Shown in pieces: positions 1-8,521 of a DNA stretch of 37,702 nt (positions are counted from its first letter, which is position 1; each line of letters begins with the position of its first letter). The notes beneath the pieces were generated by a model. It ran no database searches, was not told the origin of the DNA, and saw only the letters and a program-made list of their open reading frames with translations. The stretch spans positions 39,911 through 77,612 of the forward strand of contig KQ959674.1 in NCBI GenBank assembly GCA_001552935.1. Reading direction: 5' to 3'. The position numbers and the translations under genes are program-made. This DNA comes from Umbribacter vaginalis. GTDB taxonomy: Bacteria; Actinomycetota; Coriobacteriia; Coriobacteriales; Eggerthellaceae.

Positions 1-1727
1 CAGGTGAGTATCTTGATTCCGAGAAATCGCTTGAGCGTTTAGCGGCACGCGGTATCACGCACGTTCGCATTCGTACCGTTATGACGTGCCACGCTCACGA
101 GGGCGTGTGCCAGAAGTGCTACGGTTGGGACCTTGCAACCGCGCGTCCTGTGAATATCGGTACCGCAGTTGGTATTATTGCTGCTCAATCGATTGGTGAG
201 CCTGGTACTCAGTTGACGATGCGTACGTTCCATACGGGCGGCGTTGCTGGTGACGACATTACGCACGGTTTGCCTCGTGTTCAAGAGTTGTTTGAAGCAC
301 GCAAGCCAAAAGGTATGGCTGTGCTTGCAGAAATTGCTGGTACTTTGCAAATTTCTGGCGACAAGAACCAAAAAATCCTTACGGTTCACGACCAAAAAGG
401 CAATATTCGCGAGTACACGGTTTCGGCGCGCGCACAAATGCAGCCCGGCATCGTTGATGGGTGCGAAGTGAAAGTAGGCCAGCAGCTTACGCGCGGTTCT
501 ATTAACCCGCACGATTTGTTGCGCTTAACCGATCCTAATACCACGCTGCGCTACATCGTAAACCAAGTTCAAGGCGTATATGTATCGCAAGGTGTTGATA
601 TTAACGATAAGCACATCGAAGTTATTGCACGTCAGATGCTGCGCAAGCTCACCGTACTTGACCAGGGCGATTCTCACTACTTGCCTGGCAAGCAAGTGAA
701 CCGCTACGAGTTCCAAGATGCTGCAAACGATCTTATTGCTGAAGGTAAGCAGCCTCCAGTAGGTCAGCCTTTGCTGTTGGGTATTACGAAAGCCTCCCTT
801 GCTACTGAGTCGTGGATGTCTGCAGCATCGTTCCAAGAAACTACCAAAGTTCTTACCGATGCAGCTATTGAAGGCAAAGTTGATGAACTGTGCGGCTTAA
901 AGGAAAACGTTATCATTGGTAAGCACATTCCTGCAGGTACAGGTCTTAAACGTTATCGCAATACGAAGCTTACGTATCATGGTGTTCCTATCGAGAAAAG
1001 CTCAAATGACACGTTGCCCGACTATGCACCTGAAACTTTGCGCGATATTGAAGCACTGTTGCCACAGCCTGAAGATTGGTCGCTTGATAACGATGGCTAT
1101 CTGCACATCAATAACAAGTACTATAGCGGACATCGCGGTGTTCAGCTTGATCCTGAAGAAGCGCGCTTGTACATTTATGATGATTTAGGTGTATCGCAGC
1201 GCTGGGCGAACAAGTTTAGCGAAGCGGGTATTGAAACGGTAGCCGATTTAATTGGCCACTCGGAAGACGACTTGCTGCGTATTGAGGGCATTGGCTCGAA
1301 AGCTATTGAAGAGCTGAAAGCTGGTCTTGAAGCGCACGACTTACTTCATGTTATTGAAGAAGATATTGCAGCTTCAAGTAGCGATATGTCGCAACTGCTT
1401 GACATGGTATTTTCGCCTGATGACGACATCCTTATTGGAGGCGATCATCCTGCAACATTCTCAACTGAGGGTGAAGATATGTTAGGCGAAGCACTGCCGC
1501 CGCGCTCATATCAGCGCAATTTACAAGAGCTTGACGCATTGTTAGGTTCGATGGACTCCTACGGCTTTAACGTCACAACAGCTCAAAAAGAAGCAGCATC
1601 GAATGCACGCCAGGCACAAGGTCTTGACGATGACGATGCCACGAGCGCCGATGATGATATGGACGATTCAAGCGATAGCGATTCCAATTCTTGGGAGCAT
1701 CGCGGCGACACTGGAGATGATGCATAA
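1..1727 (+). CDS. rpoC: DNA-directed RNA polymerase subunit beta-prime, 3' part
   Basis: C-terminal part of the catalytic beta-prime subunit of RNA polymerase; the gene begins before the window and the frame opens at base 3. The start shows the second zinc cluster ([14 protein letters not shown]) followed by the trigger-loop region ([18 protein letters not shown]). The usual family end, near [15 protein letters not shown], lies at about 925-975. About 250 more residues follow. At 1179-1343 is a 55-residue helix-hairpin-helix module that aligns without gaps to the C-terminal domain of the alpha subunit. A very acidic, Asp/Ser-rich tail closes the protein. The identity is certain; the role of the tail is inferred. 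An intrinsic terminator follows at 1905-1943. Confidence 0.97.
   Translation, partial: GEYLDSEKSLERLAARGITHVRIRTVMTCHAHEGVCQKCYGWDLATARPVNIGTAVGIIAAQSIGEPGTQLTMRTFHTGGVAGDDITHGLPRVQELFEARKPKGMAVLAEIAGTLQISGDKNQKILTVHDQKGNIREYTVSARAQMQPGIVDGCEVKVGQQLTRGSINPHDLLRLTDPNTTLRYIVNQVQGVYVSQGVDINDKHIEVIARQMLRKLTVLDQGDSHYLPGKQVNRYEFQDAANDLIAEGKQPPVGQPLLLGITKASLATESWMSAASFQETTKVLTDAAIEGKVDELCGLKENVIIGKHIPAGTGLKRYRNTKLTYHGVPIEKSSNDTLPDYAPETLRDIEALLPQPEDWSLDNDGYLHINNKYYSGHRGVQLDPEEARLYIYDDLGVSQRWANKFSEAGIETVADLIGHSEDDLLRIEGIGSKAIEELKAGLEAHDLLHVIEEDIAASSSDMSQLLDMVFSPDDDILIGGDHPATFSTEGEDMLGEALPPRSYQRNLQELDALLGSMDSYGFNVTTAQKEAASNARQAQGLDDDDATSADDDMDDSSDSDSNSWEHRGDTGDDA
1179..1343 (+). other. alpha-CTD-like HhH module inside the RpoC tail
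   Basis: The 55 codons begin [11 protein letters not shown] and end [10 protein letters not shown]. Set against the E. coli RpoA C-terminal domain as I remember it, they align without gaps and about 18 positions are identical. The residues matching alpha Arg265, Asn268, Gly296 and Lys298, which contact the DNA minor groove, are kept (R and N in QRWAN, G and K in GIGSKA). Ser299 is Ala. This suggests an extra DNA- or factor-binding module tethered to beta-prime. Confidence 0.75.
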
Positions 1728-1755
1728 ACGCTGGTAAAGCGTAAAAGGAGTAGGT

Positions 1756-1893
1756 ATGAGCGGGCTTGAATGGGTGGCATGCAGCAAACGAGAACCTCAC
1801 GACAGAGGTGTGCTTTGTATGCATGCGAGGGTTTCACAGCCCGCTTGTATGAGTATGTATACCATACAGCATATGATAAGGAACTGTTTTTAA
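1756..1893 (+). CDS. Possible 45-aa small protein after rpoC
   Basis: The ATG at 1756 lies 28 bases after the rpoC stop and has a strong Shine-Dalgarno (AAAAGGAG at 1743-1750, 5-base spacing). The product would be 45 residues, beginning MSGLEWVACSKREPHD, with four cysteines and no recognisable domain or membrane segment. It ends at TAA 1891-1893, just before the terminator at 1905. The reading frame coincides with a long RNA hairpin (1759-1845), so the region may be selected for structure and not for protein. I do not recognise a family. Confidence 0.35.
   Translation: MSGLEWVACSKREPHDRGVLCMHARVSQPACMSMYTIQHMIRNCF
1759..1845 (+). other. Long nested hairpin between rpoC and its terminator
   Basis: Nested helices: AGCGGGCT (1759-1766) with AGCCCGCT (1838-1845); TGAA (1767-1770) with TTCA (1833-1836); GCATGCA (1777-1783) with TGCATGC (1820-1826); GCAAA (1784-1788) with TTTGT (1814-1818, one G-U pair); ACCTC (1794-1798) with GAGGT (1805-1809) around a 6-base loop. 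That is about 29 base pairs in 87 bases. No T-tract follows, so it is not an intrinsic terminator. It could be a 3'-UTR structure, an RNA processing site or a small RNA. Confidence 0.55.
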
Positions 1894-1904
1894 CAGGAGA
1901 TATT

Positions 1905-1943
1905 CCAGCTTAGCTTGCGTAAGTTAAGCTGGTTTTGCTTTTT
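1905..1943 (+). terminator. Intrinsic terminator of the rpoC transcript
   Basis: CCAGCTTAGCTT (1905-1916), loop GCGT, then AAGTTAAGCTGG (1921-1932): a 12-bp stem with one G-U pair. It is followed by TTTTGCTTTTT. Confidence 0.85.
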
Positions 1944-2071
1944 GAACGTACTTTGATTGTGTGCACCGAGTGGTTTTGGGTTGTGCGCTGTGTTTACATG
2001 ATGGATGTTGAGTGAATAGTTCTGCGCTACATGGTTCTACATACCCGTTTATGAGTTGAGGAGTATATATC

Positions 2072-3460
2072 GTGTCTGGATTATTTGGTACTGATGGCGT
2101 TCGTGGTGTTGCTAATCGCGATCTTACGTGTGACATTGCTTTTAAATTGGGACAGGCAGCTGGAGCGCTGTTAGGCGATACTATTGTTATTGGTAAAGAT
2201 ACGCGTAAGTCGGGCGATATGCTTGAAGCATCCGTTGCTGCAGGTGTTATGAGCGCAGGTGGAACTGCACTTCTTGCGGGTGTTATTCCAACGCCAGCTG
2301 TGGCATATCTTACGCGCACACTTCAGTGTGCAGGCGGTATTGTGGTGTCAGCTTCGCATAATCCGCCTGAGTATAACGGGATTAAGTTTTTTGATGCGCA
2401 AGGCTATAAACTTACCGATTTTAACGAACATCGCATCGAAGATTATGTCTATACCTGTGCACGTGGCGGTATTGAACATCCTTTTCTCGATACGCTGTCG
2501 CCACATACTCCTCAAAATAGCTATGAATTACCTGTTGGAGCGCGTGTTGGTACAGCTCGTCATGTAGACGATGCCTGCGATCAGTACTGCGCACATATAA
2601 TAGACGCTATCACAAAACAAGGAATTTCGTTTAAAGGGCTCCATATTGCTCTTGATGTGGGGCATGGCGCTTCTACGCATACGAGCTGTCGCACGTTTGA
2701 GGAACTTGGTGCGCAGGTAAGCGTTATCAATACCGATTACAATGGCTGTGACATTAATGTTAATTGTGGATCAACGCACTTAGAGCCGCTGCGCGCTTTA
2801 ATGAAAGAAACAGGAGCTGATATTGGCGTTGCTCACGATGGTGATGCCGATCGCGTTATTCTACTTGCGCCTGATGGACGTGAAATTGATGGCGATATTA
2901 TGCTTGCTGTTTGTGCGCTCGATCTTAAAACACGCCATTTGCTGCAAGAAAACACGGTTGTGTCAACGGTCATGTGTAATTTAGGCTTTGTAGATGCTAT
3001 GAAAGCAGCTGGTATTCGCGTTGTCCAAACACAAGTAGGCGACAGGCATATTCTCGAAGAAATGTTGTTACACGGCTATAATATTGGCGCTGAGCAGTCG
3101 GGACATATGATTTTGTTCGATTATAACTCAACAGGCGATGGTCTTATGAGTGCTGCCCAGTTCATTGCTGCATTTATTCGTAGCGGTATGCCGCTTGATA
3201 AGCTTATCGATGTCGTTCAAAAGTACCCTCAAGTATTGCTGAACGTGCCTGTAGCACATAAAGAAAATCTTGCACAGAGTGCTGAAATTCAAGATGTAAT
3301 TCATAATGTAGAACAACAACTTGCTAACGAAGGGCGCGTTTTAGTGCGCGCAAGTGGTACTGAGCCGCTTGTTCGCGTTATGATTGAAGCGCGCGATGTT
3401 GCCCGTGCACAAGAGCTTGCCAATCGTATAGGCGATGTAGTAAAGCGTACGCTTTCGTAG
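2072..3460 (+). CDS. glmM: Phosphoglucosamine mutase
   Basis: Converts glucosamine-6-phosphate to glucosamine-1-phosphate on the route to UDP-GlcNAc for peptidoglycan; cytoplasmic. The protein has 462 residues, a usual length for GlmM. It opens with the typical GLFGTDGVRGVAN. The phospho-serine loop is VVSASHNPPE, with catalytic Ser95. The Mg-binding loop DGDADR is at 256-261, and the phosphate-binding motif RASGTEPLVRVMIE is near the C-terminus (about 425-438). The start is GTG at 2072 behind a GAGGAG-type ribosome site. It is probably transcribed on its own, since a strong terminator lies upstream and about 200 bases separate it from the sortase gene. The stop is TAG. Confidence 0.96.
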   Translation: MSGLFGTDGVRGVANRDLTCDIAFKLGQAAGALLGDTIVIGKDTRKSGDMLEASVAAGVMSAGGTALLAGVIPTPAVAYLTRTLQCAGGIVVSASHNPPEYNGIKFFDAQGYKLTDFNEHRIEDYVYTCARGGIEHPFLDTLSPHTPQNSYELPVGARVGTARHVDDACDQYCAHIIDAITKQGISFKGLHIALDVGHGASTHTSCRTFEELGAQVSVINTDYNGCDINVNCGSTHLEPLRALMKETGADIGVAHDGDADRVILLAPDGREIDGDIMLAVCALDLKTRHLLQENTVVSTVMCNLGFVDAMKAAGIRVVQTQVGDRHILEEMLLHGYNIGAEQSGHMILFDYNSTGDGLMSAAQFIAAFIRSGMPLDKLIDVVQKYPQVLLNVPVAHKENLAQSAEIQDVIHNVEQQLANEGRVLVRASGTEPLVRVMIEARDVARAQELANRIGDVVKRTLS

Positions 3461-3659
3461 TGTACTCATATACGTGAGTTGCAACGCGAGATCTTGCTTT
3501 ACGTTTCTGGCATGTGGCGATATGTGAGCACCTGTTTGTTGTAAGTATATTGTGTACGGTTGTTTGGTTTGCCATTTGTAATAGACGCTTTTCTTGCATC
3601 TAACGCATGATAGCGGCCTGACAATTTTTACGCTGAACTGTGAAATTAAAAGGAGTAGT

Positions 3660-4562
3660 ATGAAGCACGCACGCCAAGAGCATACTCAGAAAAAACGTTT
3701 TTGGGATGTAGTTTTTTATCTGGCGCTTATCGTATTTATCGGTTCGCTGGTATCGCTTGGCGCGCTTGTGTTTAGTTATTGGCAAGGTCAGCAAGCGTAC
3801 GAATCGGTTGCACACGATGCTAATGTCGATTTATCAGCATTTGATACAATTGCGCCACTTGAAGAAAAAAAGTCTGAGATTACTATCGATTGGGCGCGTT
3901 TGCAAGCGATAAATCCCGACATCAAAGCATGGATTTATATTCCAGGCACAAAAGTTAATTATCCTATTGTGCAAGGCAGTGATAACGACTACTACCTTAC
4001 TCATGATGCACAACGCACACAAGGGCTGCTGACGCACCATGGCAGCATTTTTCAAGATTATCGCAATACGCCTCATTTCAGCGATCAGGTGAATTTTTTG
4101 TACGGACACCATATGCGCGACGGTTCTATGTTTGCCGCTATTGCAGCTATGCGTATGCAAGCAAATTATGAAACGCAGCGCGATGTGTATATTTTCATGC
4201 CTGAACAGCTGTATCATTTGCGTTCATTCTCGCTTTTGTTTGTAGATGCCGACGATCCTTTAGTGCAAGCTAATTTCCCTGATCGTGCTGCTTTTAATGC
4301 CTACATTACCGATAAAATGAATCGCAATGTCGTTGAAACGCCCGATATGCCTGAAGCAGGTAGTATTTCAAAACTTTTTGCGCTTATTACGTGCGATAAT
4401 AATATTGTTCATGATGGGCGCTGCGTGCTGTATTGTAATGTCGTTGAGCAGGTTGCGGTAAATGCTGCTACATCATCGGGTAGTGTGTCATCGTCGTTCA
4501 TTGATAAAAAAGCGCTCAATGAACTGGACGCTCAACTGAACAAAACCGTCACACAGCGTTAG
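3660..4562 (+). CDS. srtB: Class B sortase
   Basis: Membrane-anchored cysteine transpeptidase that attaches surface proteins to the cell wall. The start is ATG 3660 behind AAAAGGAG with 5-base spacing, giving 300 residues; an in-frame codon at 3594 lacks such a site. One N-terminal membrane anchor spans about residues 17-41, followed by an extracytoplasmic domain. The catalytic triad is visible: His150 in FLYGHHMRDGSMF, Cys245 in LITCD and Arg254 in DGRCVL. YGHxM-x-DGSMF is characteristic of class B. No pilin or LPXTG substrate gene lies next to it, so it may be a general-purpose sortase. The symbol reflects the class, not proven orthology. Confidence 0.9.
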   Translation: MKHARQEHTQKKRFWDVVFYLALIVFIGSLVSLGALVFSYWQGQQAYESVAHDANVDLSAFDTIAPLEEKKSEITIDWARLQAINPDIKAWIYIPGTKVNYPIVQGSDNDYYLTHDAQRTQGLLTHHGSIFQDYRNTPHFSDQVNFLYGHHMRDGSMFAAIAAMRMQANYETQRDVYIFMPEQLYHLRSFSLLFVDADDPLVQANFPDRAAFNAYITDKMNRNVVETPDMPEAGSISKLFALITCDNNIVHDGRCVLYCNVVEQVAVNAATSSGSVSSSFIDKKALNELDAQLNKTVTQR

Positions 4563-4714
4563 TTTCAGAAAGCGTAAGAAGCTGAGCGTGTGCCGTTCGT
4601 TCCACCTGATGAAGCAGGAGTGTGAGCGGTACGTTCCACCTGTTAATGTGCTTACTTGTGCCAAATGTGTATTATGATGTGCCTTTATACTATGAGGGAG
4701 GATAGAGGGGCGCT

Positions 4715-6208
4715 ATGGATATTCAACAAGCTTGTTTGCCCGATCATATGGAAGAAGAGTGCGCGGTGTTTGGTGTGTATGCACCTGGCAGTGATGTTGC
4801 GCGCATGACGTGTTTTGGGTTGCAGGCGCTTCAACATCGTGGGCAAGAAAGTGCTGGTATTGCCGTAGGTGATGGCGAGCGTGTTGTTATCGAGAAGAAT
4901 TTAGGCCTTGTGACGCAGGTATTTAATGAAGCATCACTGGCAGCACTACAAGGTGATGTTGCTGTTGGTCATGTGCGCTATTCAACGAGCGGCGGCGGTA
5001 CGTGGGAAGCAGCTCAGCCGCATCTTTCTGCTATCGATGACGTGCAAATTGCACTTGCACATAACGGAACGCTTGTAAACACACAAGAATTGCGCGATTT
5101 TATTAGCTCGTGTTCGATTGAACTGATGGCTGGCACCGATAGCGAAGCAGCTGCAAAGCTCATCGGCAAATACACGCAAGAAACTCATTTTCTGCGGGAA
5201 GGTATTGCGCGTGCCATGAAGAAAATTAAAGGCGCCTATGCCATGGTGCTGACCAGCCCCGATACCTTGTATGGTTTTCGTGATCCGCACGGCATTCGTC
5301 CTTTAAGCTTGGGAGAGCTGCCATGTGGGCGCGGCTATGTGCTTGCAAGCGAAACCTGCGGGCTTGACATTGTAGGTGCTCGTTTTGTGCGTGATATTAA
5401 GCCAGGCGAAATTGTGCGTATTAACCGTGAAGGTGTTATTAGCTATCAGGGCGTTGAATCGCACAAGCGCGCATCGTGCATTTTCGAGTATGTGTATTTT
5501 GCGCGCCCCGATAGTGTTCTTGATGGGCAAAGCGTCTACGAAGCGCGCCGTGAAATGGGAAAAGTGTTGGCACGTGAAGCTCCCGTTGATGCCGATTTGG
5601 TGCTCGGTGTTCCCGATTCAGGCATTCCTGGAGCGCTTGGCTACGCAAAAGAAAGCGGCATTGAATATAGCGATGGTATCATCAAAAACCGCTACGTTGG
5701 TAGAACGTTTATTCAGCCGACACAAGAGCTTCGCCAGCTGGGAATCCGCCTTAAACTGAACCCTTTGCCAAGCGTGTTGAAAAACAAGCGCCTTATTGTG
5801 ATAGACGATAGTATTGTGCGTGGAAACACGTCAAAAAAGCTGGTTCAGATGCTGCGCGATGCCGGTGCGAGCGAAGTGCATTTGCGCATTGTGTCGCCAG
5901 AAGTAATGTGGCCGTGCTTTTATGGTATCGACACCGACACGCGCTCGCAGCTTATTGCAGCAAATATGACACACGAACAAATGCGTGCATTTATCGGCTG
6001 CGATTCGCTTGCGTTTATCTCGCTTGAGGGTTTGCGTGCCTCACTTCCTTTCTGTGAACATCCTCAGTTTTGCGAAGCGTGTTTTACGGGCGATTATCCT
6101 GTTGAAATTTCGCCATCTACCGCACGTGATTCATTTAAAACGAAAGAATCTTTCGCAGACGAGCTTGAAAATGAAAATAAGCTCAACGATACGGTTTCTC
6201 TGCATTAA
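4715..6208 (+). CDS. purF: Amidophosphoribosyltransferase
   Basis: First committed step of purine synthesis: glutamine and PRPP give phosphoribosylamine. The protein has 497 residues. The N-terminal Ntn glutaminase domain starts at HMEEECAVFGVY; by analogy with the B. subtilis enzyme, Cys16 would become the N-terminal nucleophile after removal of a 15-residue propeptide. LQHRGQESAGIAV follows. The C-terminal phosphoribosyltransferase domain has the PRPP loop VIDDSIVRGNTS. Cysteines in RASCIFEYV, MWPCFYG and FCEACFTGDYP match the [4Fe-4S] ligands of the oxygen-sensitive clostridial/Bacillus type. The start has GAGGGG 4 bases upstream. It leads the pur cluster; purM follows after 47 bases. Confidence 0.96.
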   Translation: MDIQQACLPDHMEEECAVFGVYAPGSDVARMTCFGLQALQHRGQESAGIAVGDGERVVIEKNLGLVTQVFNEASLAALQGDVAVGHVRYSTSGGGTWEAAQPHLSAIDDVQIALAHNGTLVNTQELRDFISSCSIELMAGTDSEAAAKLIGKYTQETHFLREGIARAMKKIKGAYAMVLTSPDTLYGFRDPHGIRPLSLGELPCGRGYVLASETCGLDIVGARFVRDIKPGEIVRINREGVISYQGVESHKRASCIFEYVYFARPDSVLDGQSVYEARREMGKVLAREAPVDADLVLGVPDSGIPGALGYAKESGIEYSDGIIKNRYVGRTFIQPTQELRQLGIRLKLNPLPSVLKNKRLIVIDDSIVRGNTSKKLVQMLRDAGASEVHLRIVSPEVMWPCFYGIDTDTRSQLIAANMTHEQMRAFIGCDSLAFISLEGLRASLPFCEHPQFCEACFTGDYPVEISPSTARDSFKTKESFADELENENKLNDTVSLH

Positions 6209-6255
6209 AATAGACACAGACGAGTTGTCTACAAATAAGGGTTAGGAGAGTTACC

Positions 6256-7416
6256 ATGAGTCACTCGGAAGAAAGTCATGAGTCTGTGAACTACGAGGAT
6301 GCAGGGGTAAGCACTTGGGCAGGGGCCAAGGCTGTTGAAGGCATCAAAGACATGGTTCGCAGCACATATTCGCCGCAGGTCGTGGGCGACCTTGGGGGGT
6401 TTGGAGGATTGTTTTCGCTTGCAGAAGCCAAAACAATGGACGATCCGCTGTTGGTATCTGGTGCTGATGGGGTAGGCACCAAGCTTGAGATTGCGCGTTT
6501 ATGCAACAAACATACAACGGTAGGTATCGACTTAGTTGCTATGTGCGTGAACGATGTGCTGGCAACAGGCGCCAAGCCGCTGTATTTTCTTGATTATATT
6601 GCTGCTGGTAAAATTGAGCCCGATGCTATTAAAGACATCGTAAGCGGCATTGTTGAAGGTTGTAAGCAGGCGCATTGTAGCCTTATTGGCGGTGAAATGG
6701 CTGAGCATCCTGGTGTTATGAAGCCAAGCGAATACGATCTTGCTGGTTTTTGTACCGGCATTGTGGATCGTAAGAACATGCTGGATCCAGAAGATGTTGT
6801 GCCAGGTGATATGCTTATTGCGCTGCCGTCATCGGGCTTGCACTCAAATGGTTTTTCGCTTGTTCGCAAAGTATGCATTGAGGGAAAATCGCTTGAAGAA
6901 CTGAACAAGCCGCTCGCGCTTCTTGAAGGAAAAAGTCTGCTTGAAGCTTTAATTGTTCCTACTAAAATTTATGTTGATCCGCTGTTGCGCTTGCTTAAGC
7001 GCGTGGATGGCGGCGTTCGTTCGCTGGCTCATATTACGGGTGGTGGCATCACCGAAAACTTAAATCGCGCGTTGAACAGTCGCGTTGATGCGCTTATCGA
7101 TCCTAGTTTGTGGAGCGTACCTCCTGTGGTGAGCTATGTGTGCAACGCAGCGCATTTGTCGCAAGAAGAGGCATTTAAGACCTTTAACATGGGCTTAGGC
7201 ATGGTTTTGGTTGTTCCTGCTGATAAATATCAAGAAGTTACCGCTTGCTTGCGCAGCATGGACGAAGCCTGCGTGCTTATTGGCGAAGTTGTGCCTGGTA
7301 GCGGTGAAGTAAAGCTGAAAGAACGCGCACCTGAGCCTCCAAAAACCGATCATCCATCCGAGCACATTCATCCTTACATTACTAACGATCTGAACCCAGG
7401 CGGTAAGTGGGTGTAG
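6256..7416 (+). CDS. purM: Phosphoribosylformylglycinamidine cyclo-ligase (AIR synthetase)
   Basis: Closes the imidazole ring (FGAM to AIR, using ATP) in purine synthesis. Family motifs are clear: an N-terminal YEDAGVSTWAGAKAV, the nucleotide loop SGADGVGTKLEIA, and GIDLVAMCVNDVLATGAKPLYFLDY. Near the middle are SLIGGEMAEHPGVM and LPSSGLHSNGFSLVRK, and later HITGGGITENL. At 386 residues it is about 40 longer than the usual length of roughly 345. The extra part is a C-terminal tail rich in His, Pro and charged residues ending LNPGGKWV. The ATG at 6256 has TAGGAG upstream. It lies 47 bases after purF, in the same probable operon. The last 24 coding bases are echoed downstream at 7454. Confidence 0.96.
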   Translation: MSHSEESHESVNYEDAGVSTWAGAKAVEGIKDMVRSTYSPQVVGDLGGFGGLFSLAEAKTMDDPLLVSGADGVGTKLEIARLCNKHTTVGIDLVAMCVNDVLATGAKPLYFLDYIAAGKIEPDAIKDIVSGIVEGCKQAHCSLIGGEMAEHPGVMKPSEYDLAGFCTGIVDRKNMLDPEDVVPGDMLIALPSSGLHSNGFSLVRKVCIEGKSLEELNKPLALLEGKSLLEALIVPTKIYVDPLLRLLKRVDGGVRSLAHITGGGITENLNRALNSRVDALIDPSLWSVPPVVSYVCNAAHLSQEEAFKTFNMGLGMVLVVPADKYQEVTACLRSMDEACVLIGEVVPGSGEVKLKERAPEPPKTDHPSEHIHPYITNDLNPGGKWV

Positions 7417-7483
7417 AACGTCGTATGCCCACCCAATTGCGATACAACCGTCTCTGAACCCAGGCGGTACATGGACGTAGAAC
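7390..7483 (+). repeat. Imperfect direct repeat of the purM 3' end
   Basis: Copy 1 (7390-7419) encodes LNPGGKWV plus the stop. Copy 2 (7454-7483) starts 64 bases later, in non-coding DNA, and differs at only a few bases; it would read LNPGGTWT plus a stop. It looks like a small segmental duplication. Confidence 0.8.
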
Positions 7484-7492
7484 ACAAATGCG

Positions 7493-7521
7493 CACAGGAG
7501 CTGTGTGGCGCAGCTCCTGTG
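7493..7521 (+). terminator. Hairpin after purM, possible terminator
   Basis: CACAGGAGCTG (7493-7503) and CAGCTCCTGTG (7511-7521) form a perfect 11-bp stem with a 7-base loop. Only a weak T-rich stretch follows (TTTGACGGTTTG), so termination may be partial, or the hairpin may protect the purFM message. Confidence 0.6.
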
Positions 7522-7615
7522 TTTGACGGTTTGTGTTCGGCAGCAAGCGAATGTTTGTAAGCGGGATCGTGCTTGCATGTGGGAGCGTGGTTGCAAGCTT
7601 GTGGTTGCTTGCGGC

Positions 7616-7649
7616 GCTGAAGCAGTGATAAAGCTGAAGCAGTGATAAA
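7616..7649 (+). repeat. 17-bp tandem repeat, two copies
   Basis: GCTGAAGCAGTGATAAA occurs twice head to tail (7616-7632 and 7633-7649) in the 307-base gap between purM and purN. No function is apparent. The rest of this gap holds the purM echo and the hairpin at 7493. Confidence 0.85.
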
Positions 7650-7723
7650 GTTTACGGTTTGTGTTTGCGCTTTACGGAAAGGTGTCCCATACACGCTTGC
7701 AGCGTGAGAAAAAAGGACATCAC

Positions 7724-8371
7724 ATGACTAAAAAGCTTACTATTGGCGTGCTGCTTTCAGGCAGCGGATCTAACCTTGAAGCTATTTTAGACGCCTGCGA
7801 AAACGACGATTTACCAGTTCGCGTTGCTGTTGTAGTAGCTTCTCGTCCTGACGCTTATGGCATTACGCGTGCGCAGCAGCATGGTATTCCGACACTTGTG
7901 ATGAACAAAGAGCGTTATGTAAACCCACTTGAAGCCGACGCGCTTATTGTGAACACCTTGCAGCACCATCATGTTGAGTATGTTGTGATGGCTGGCTACA
8001 TGCGTAAACTTACGCATGTGTTGCTTAATGCATTTCCCCAGCGTGTTCTTAATATTCATCCGGCGCTGCTTCCTGCGTTTCCGGGAGCGCACGCAATTCG
8101 TGAAGCTTTTGATGCTGGTGTAAAAGTAACAGGCGTTACAATTCATTTTGCGAACGAAGTGTATGACGAGGGGCCAATTATTGCTCAGCATGCGCTTGAC
8201 GTGCGCCAAGATGAAACGCTTGAGATACTTGAAGCGCGTATCCACAGCGTCGAGCACGTGTTATATCCGCAGGTCTTACGCCTGTTAGCAACGCATGACA
8301 TGGTCATTACCGGCAAGAAAGTTTGCGTGTATCCGAAAAGCGATGCTGCAGGTAGTGGTGTTTCTGCGTAG
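7724..8371 (+). CDS. purN: Phosphoribosylglycinamide formyltransferase
   Basis: Transfers a formyl group from 10-formyl-tetrahydrofolate to glycinamide ribonucleotide. The start is ATG 7724 behind AAAAAAGGA, giving 215 residues, normal for PurN. The N-terminal phosphate loop is VLLSGSGSNLEAIL. Catalytic residues are visible as Asn110 and His112 (LNIHPALLPAFPGAHA) and Asp148 (VYDEGPII). A start at 7661 would add unsupported residues. It is separated from purM by 307 bases containing a hairpin and repeats, so it may have its own promoter. It precedes the XdhC-like gene in the same direction. Confidence 0.95.
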   Translation: MTKKLTIGVLLSGSGSNLEAILDACENDDLPVRVAVVVASRPDAYGITRAQQHGIPTLVMNKERYVNPLEADALIVNTLQHHHVEYVVMAGYMRKLTHVLLNAFPQRVLNIHPALLPAFPGAHAIREAFDAGVKVTGVTIHFANEVYDEGPIIAQHALDVRQDETLEILEARIHSVEHVLYPQVLRLLATHDMVITGKKVCVYPKSDAAGSGVSA

Positions 8372-8521
8372 GAACGTGTCTAAGCTGGAACGTGTTCGCT
8401 CCTGCAACCGCACGCGCGTCCGCGTAGGAAACGCACCCGCGAATGTGCATCCGCCTGTCCGCCGACACGAAGCATTTTCAGCATTTGACATGGTATTTCA
8501 CGTTAAAAGGATGTGACAGCT

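Noticed and set aside
39-512. Long minus-strand open frame opposite rpoC
   Set aside because: It lies fully antisense to conserved beta-prime motifs and has no ribosome site or recognisable domain.
3442-3455. Palindrome AAAGCGTACGCTTT at the end of glmM
   Set aside because: It lies within coding sequence and is not followed by a T-tract, so it is not called a terminator.
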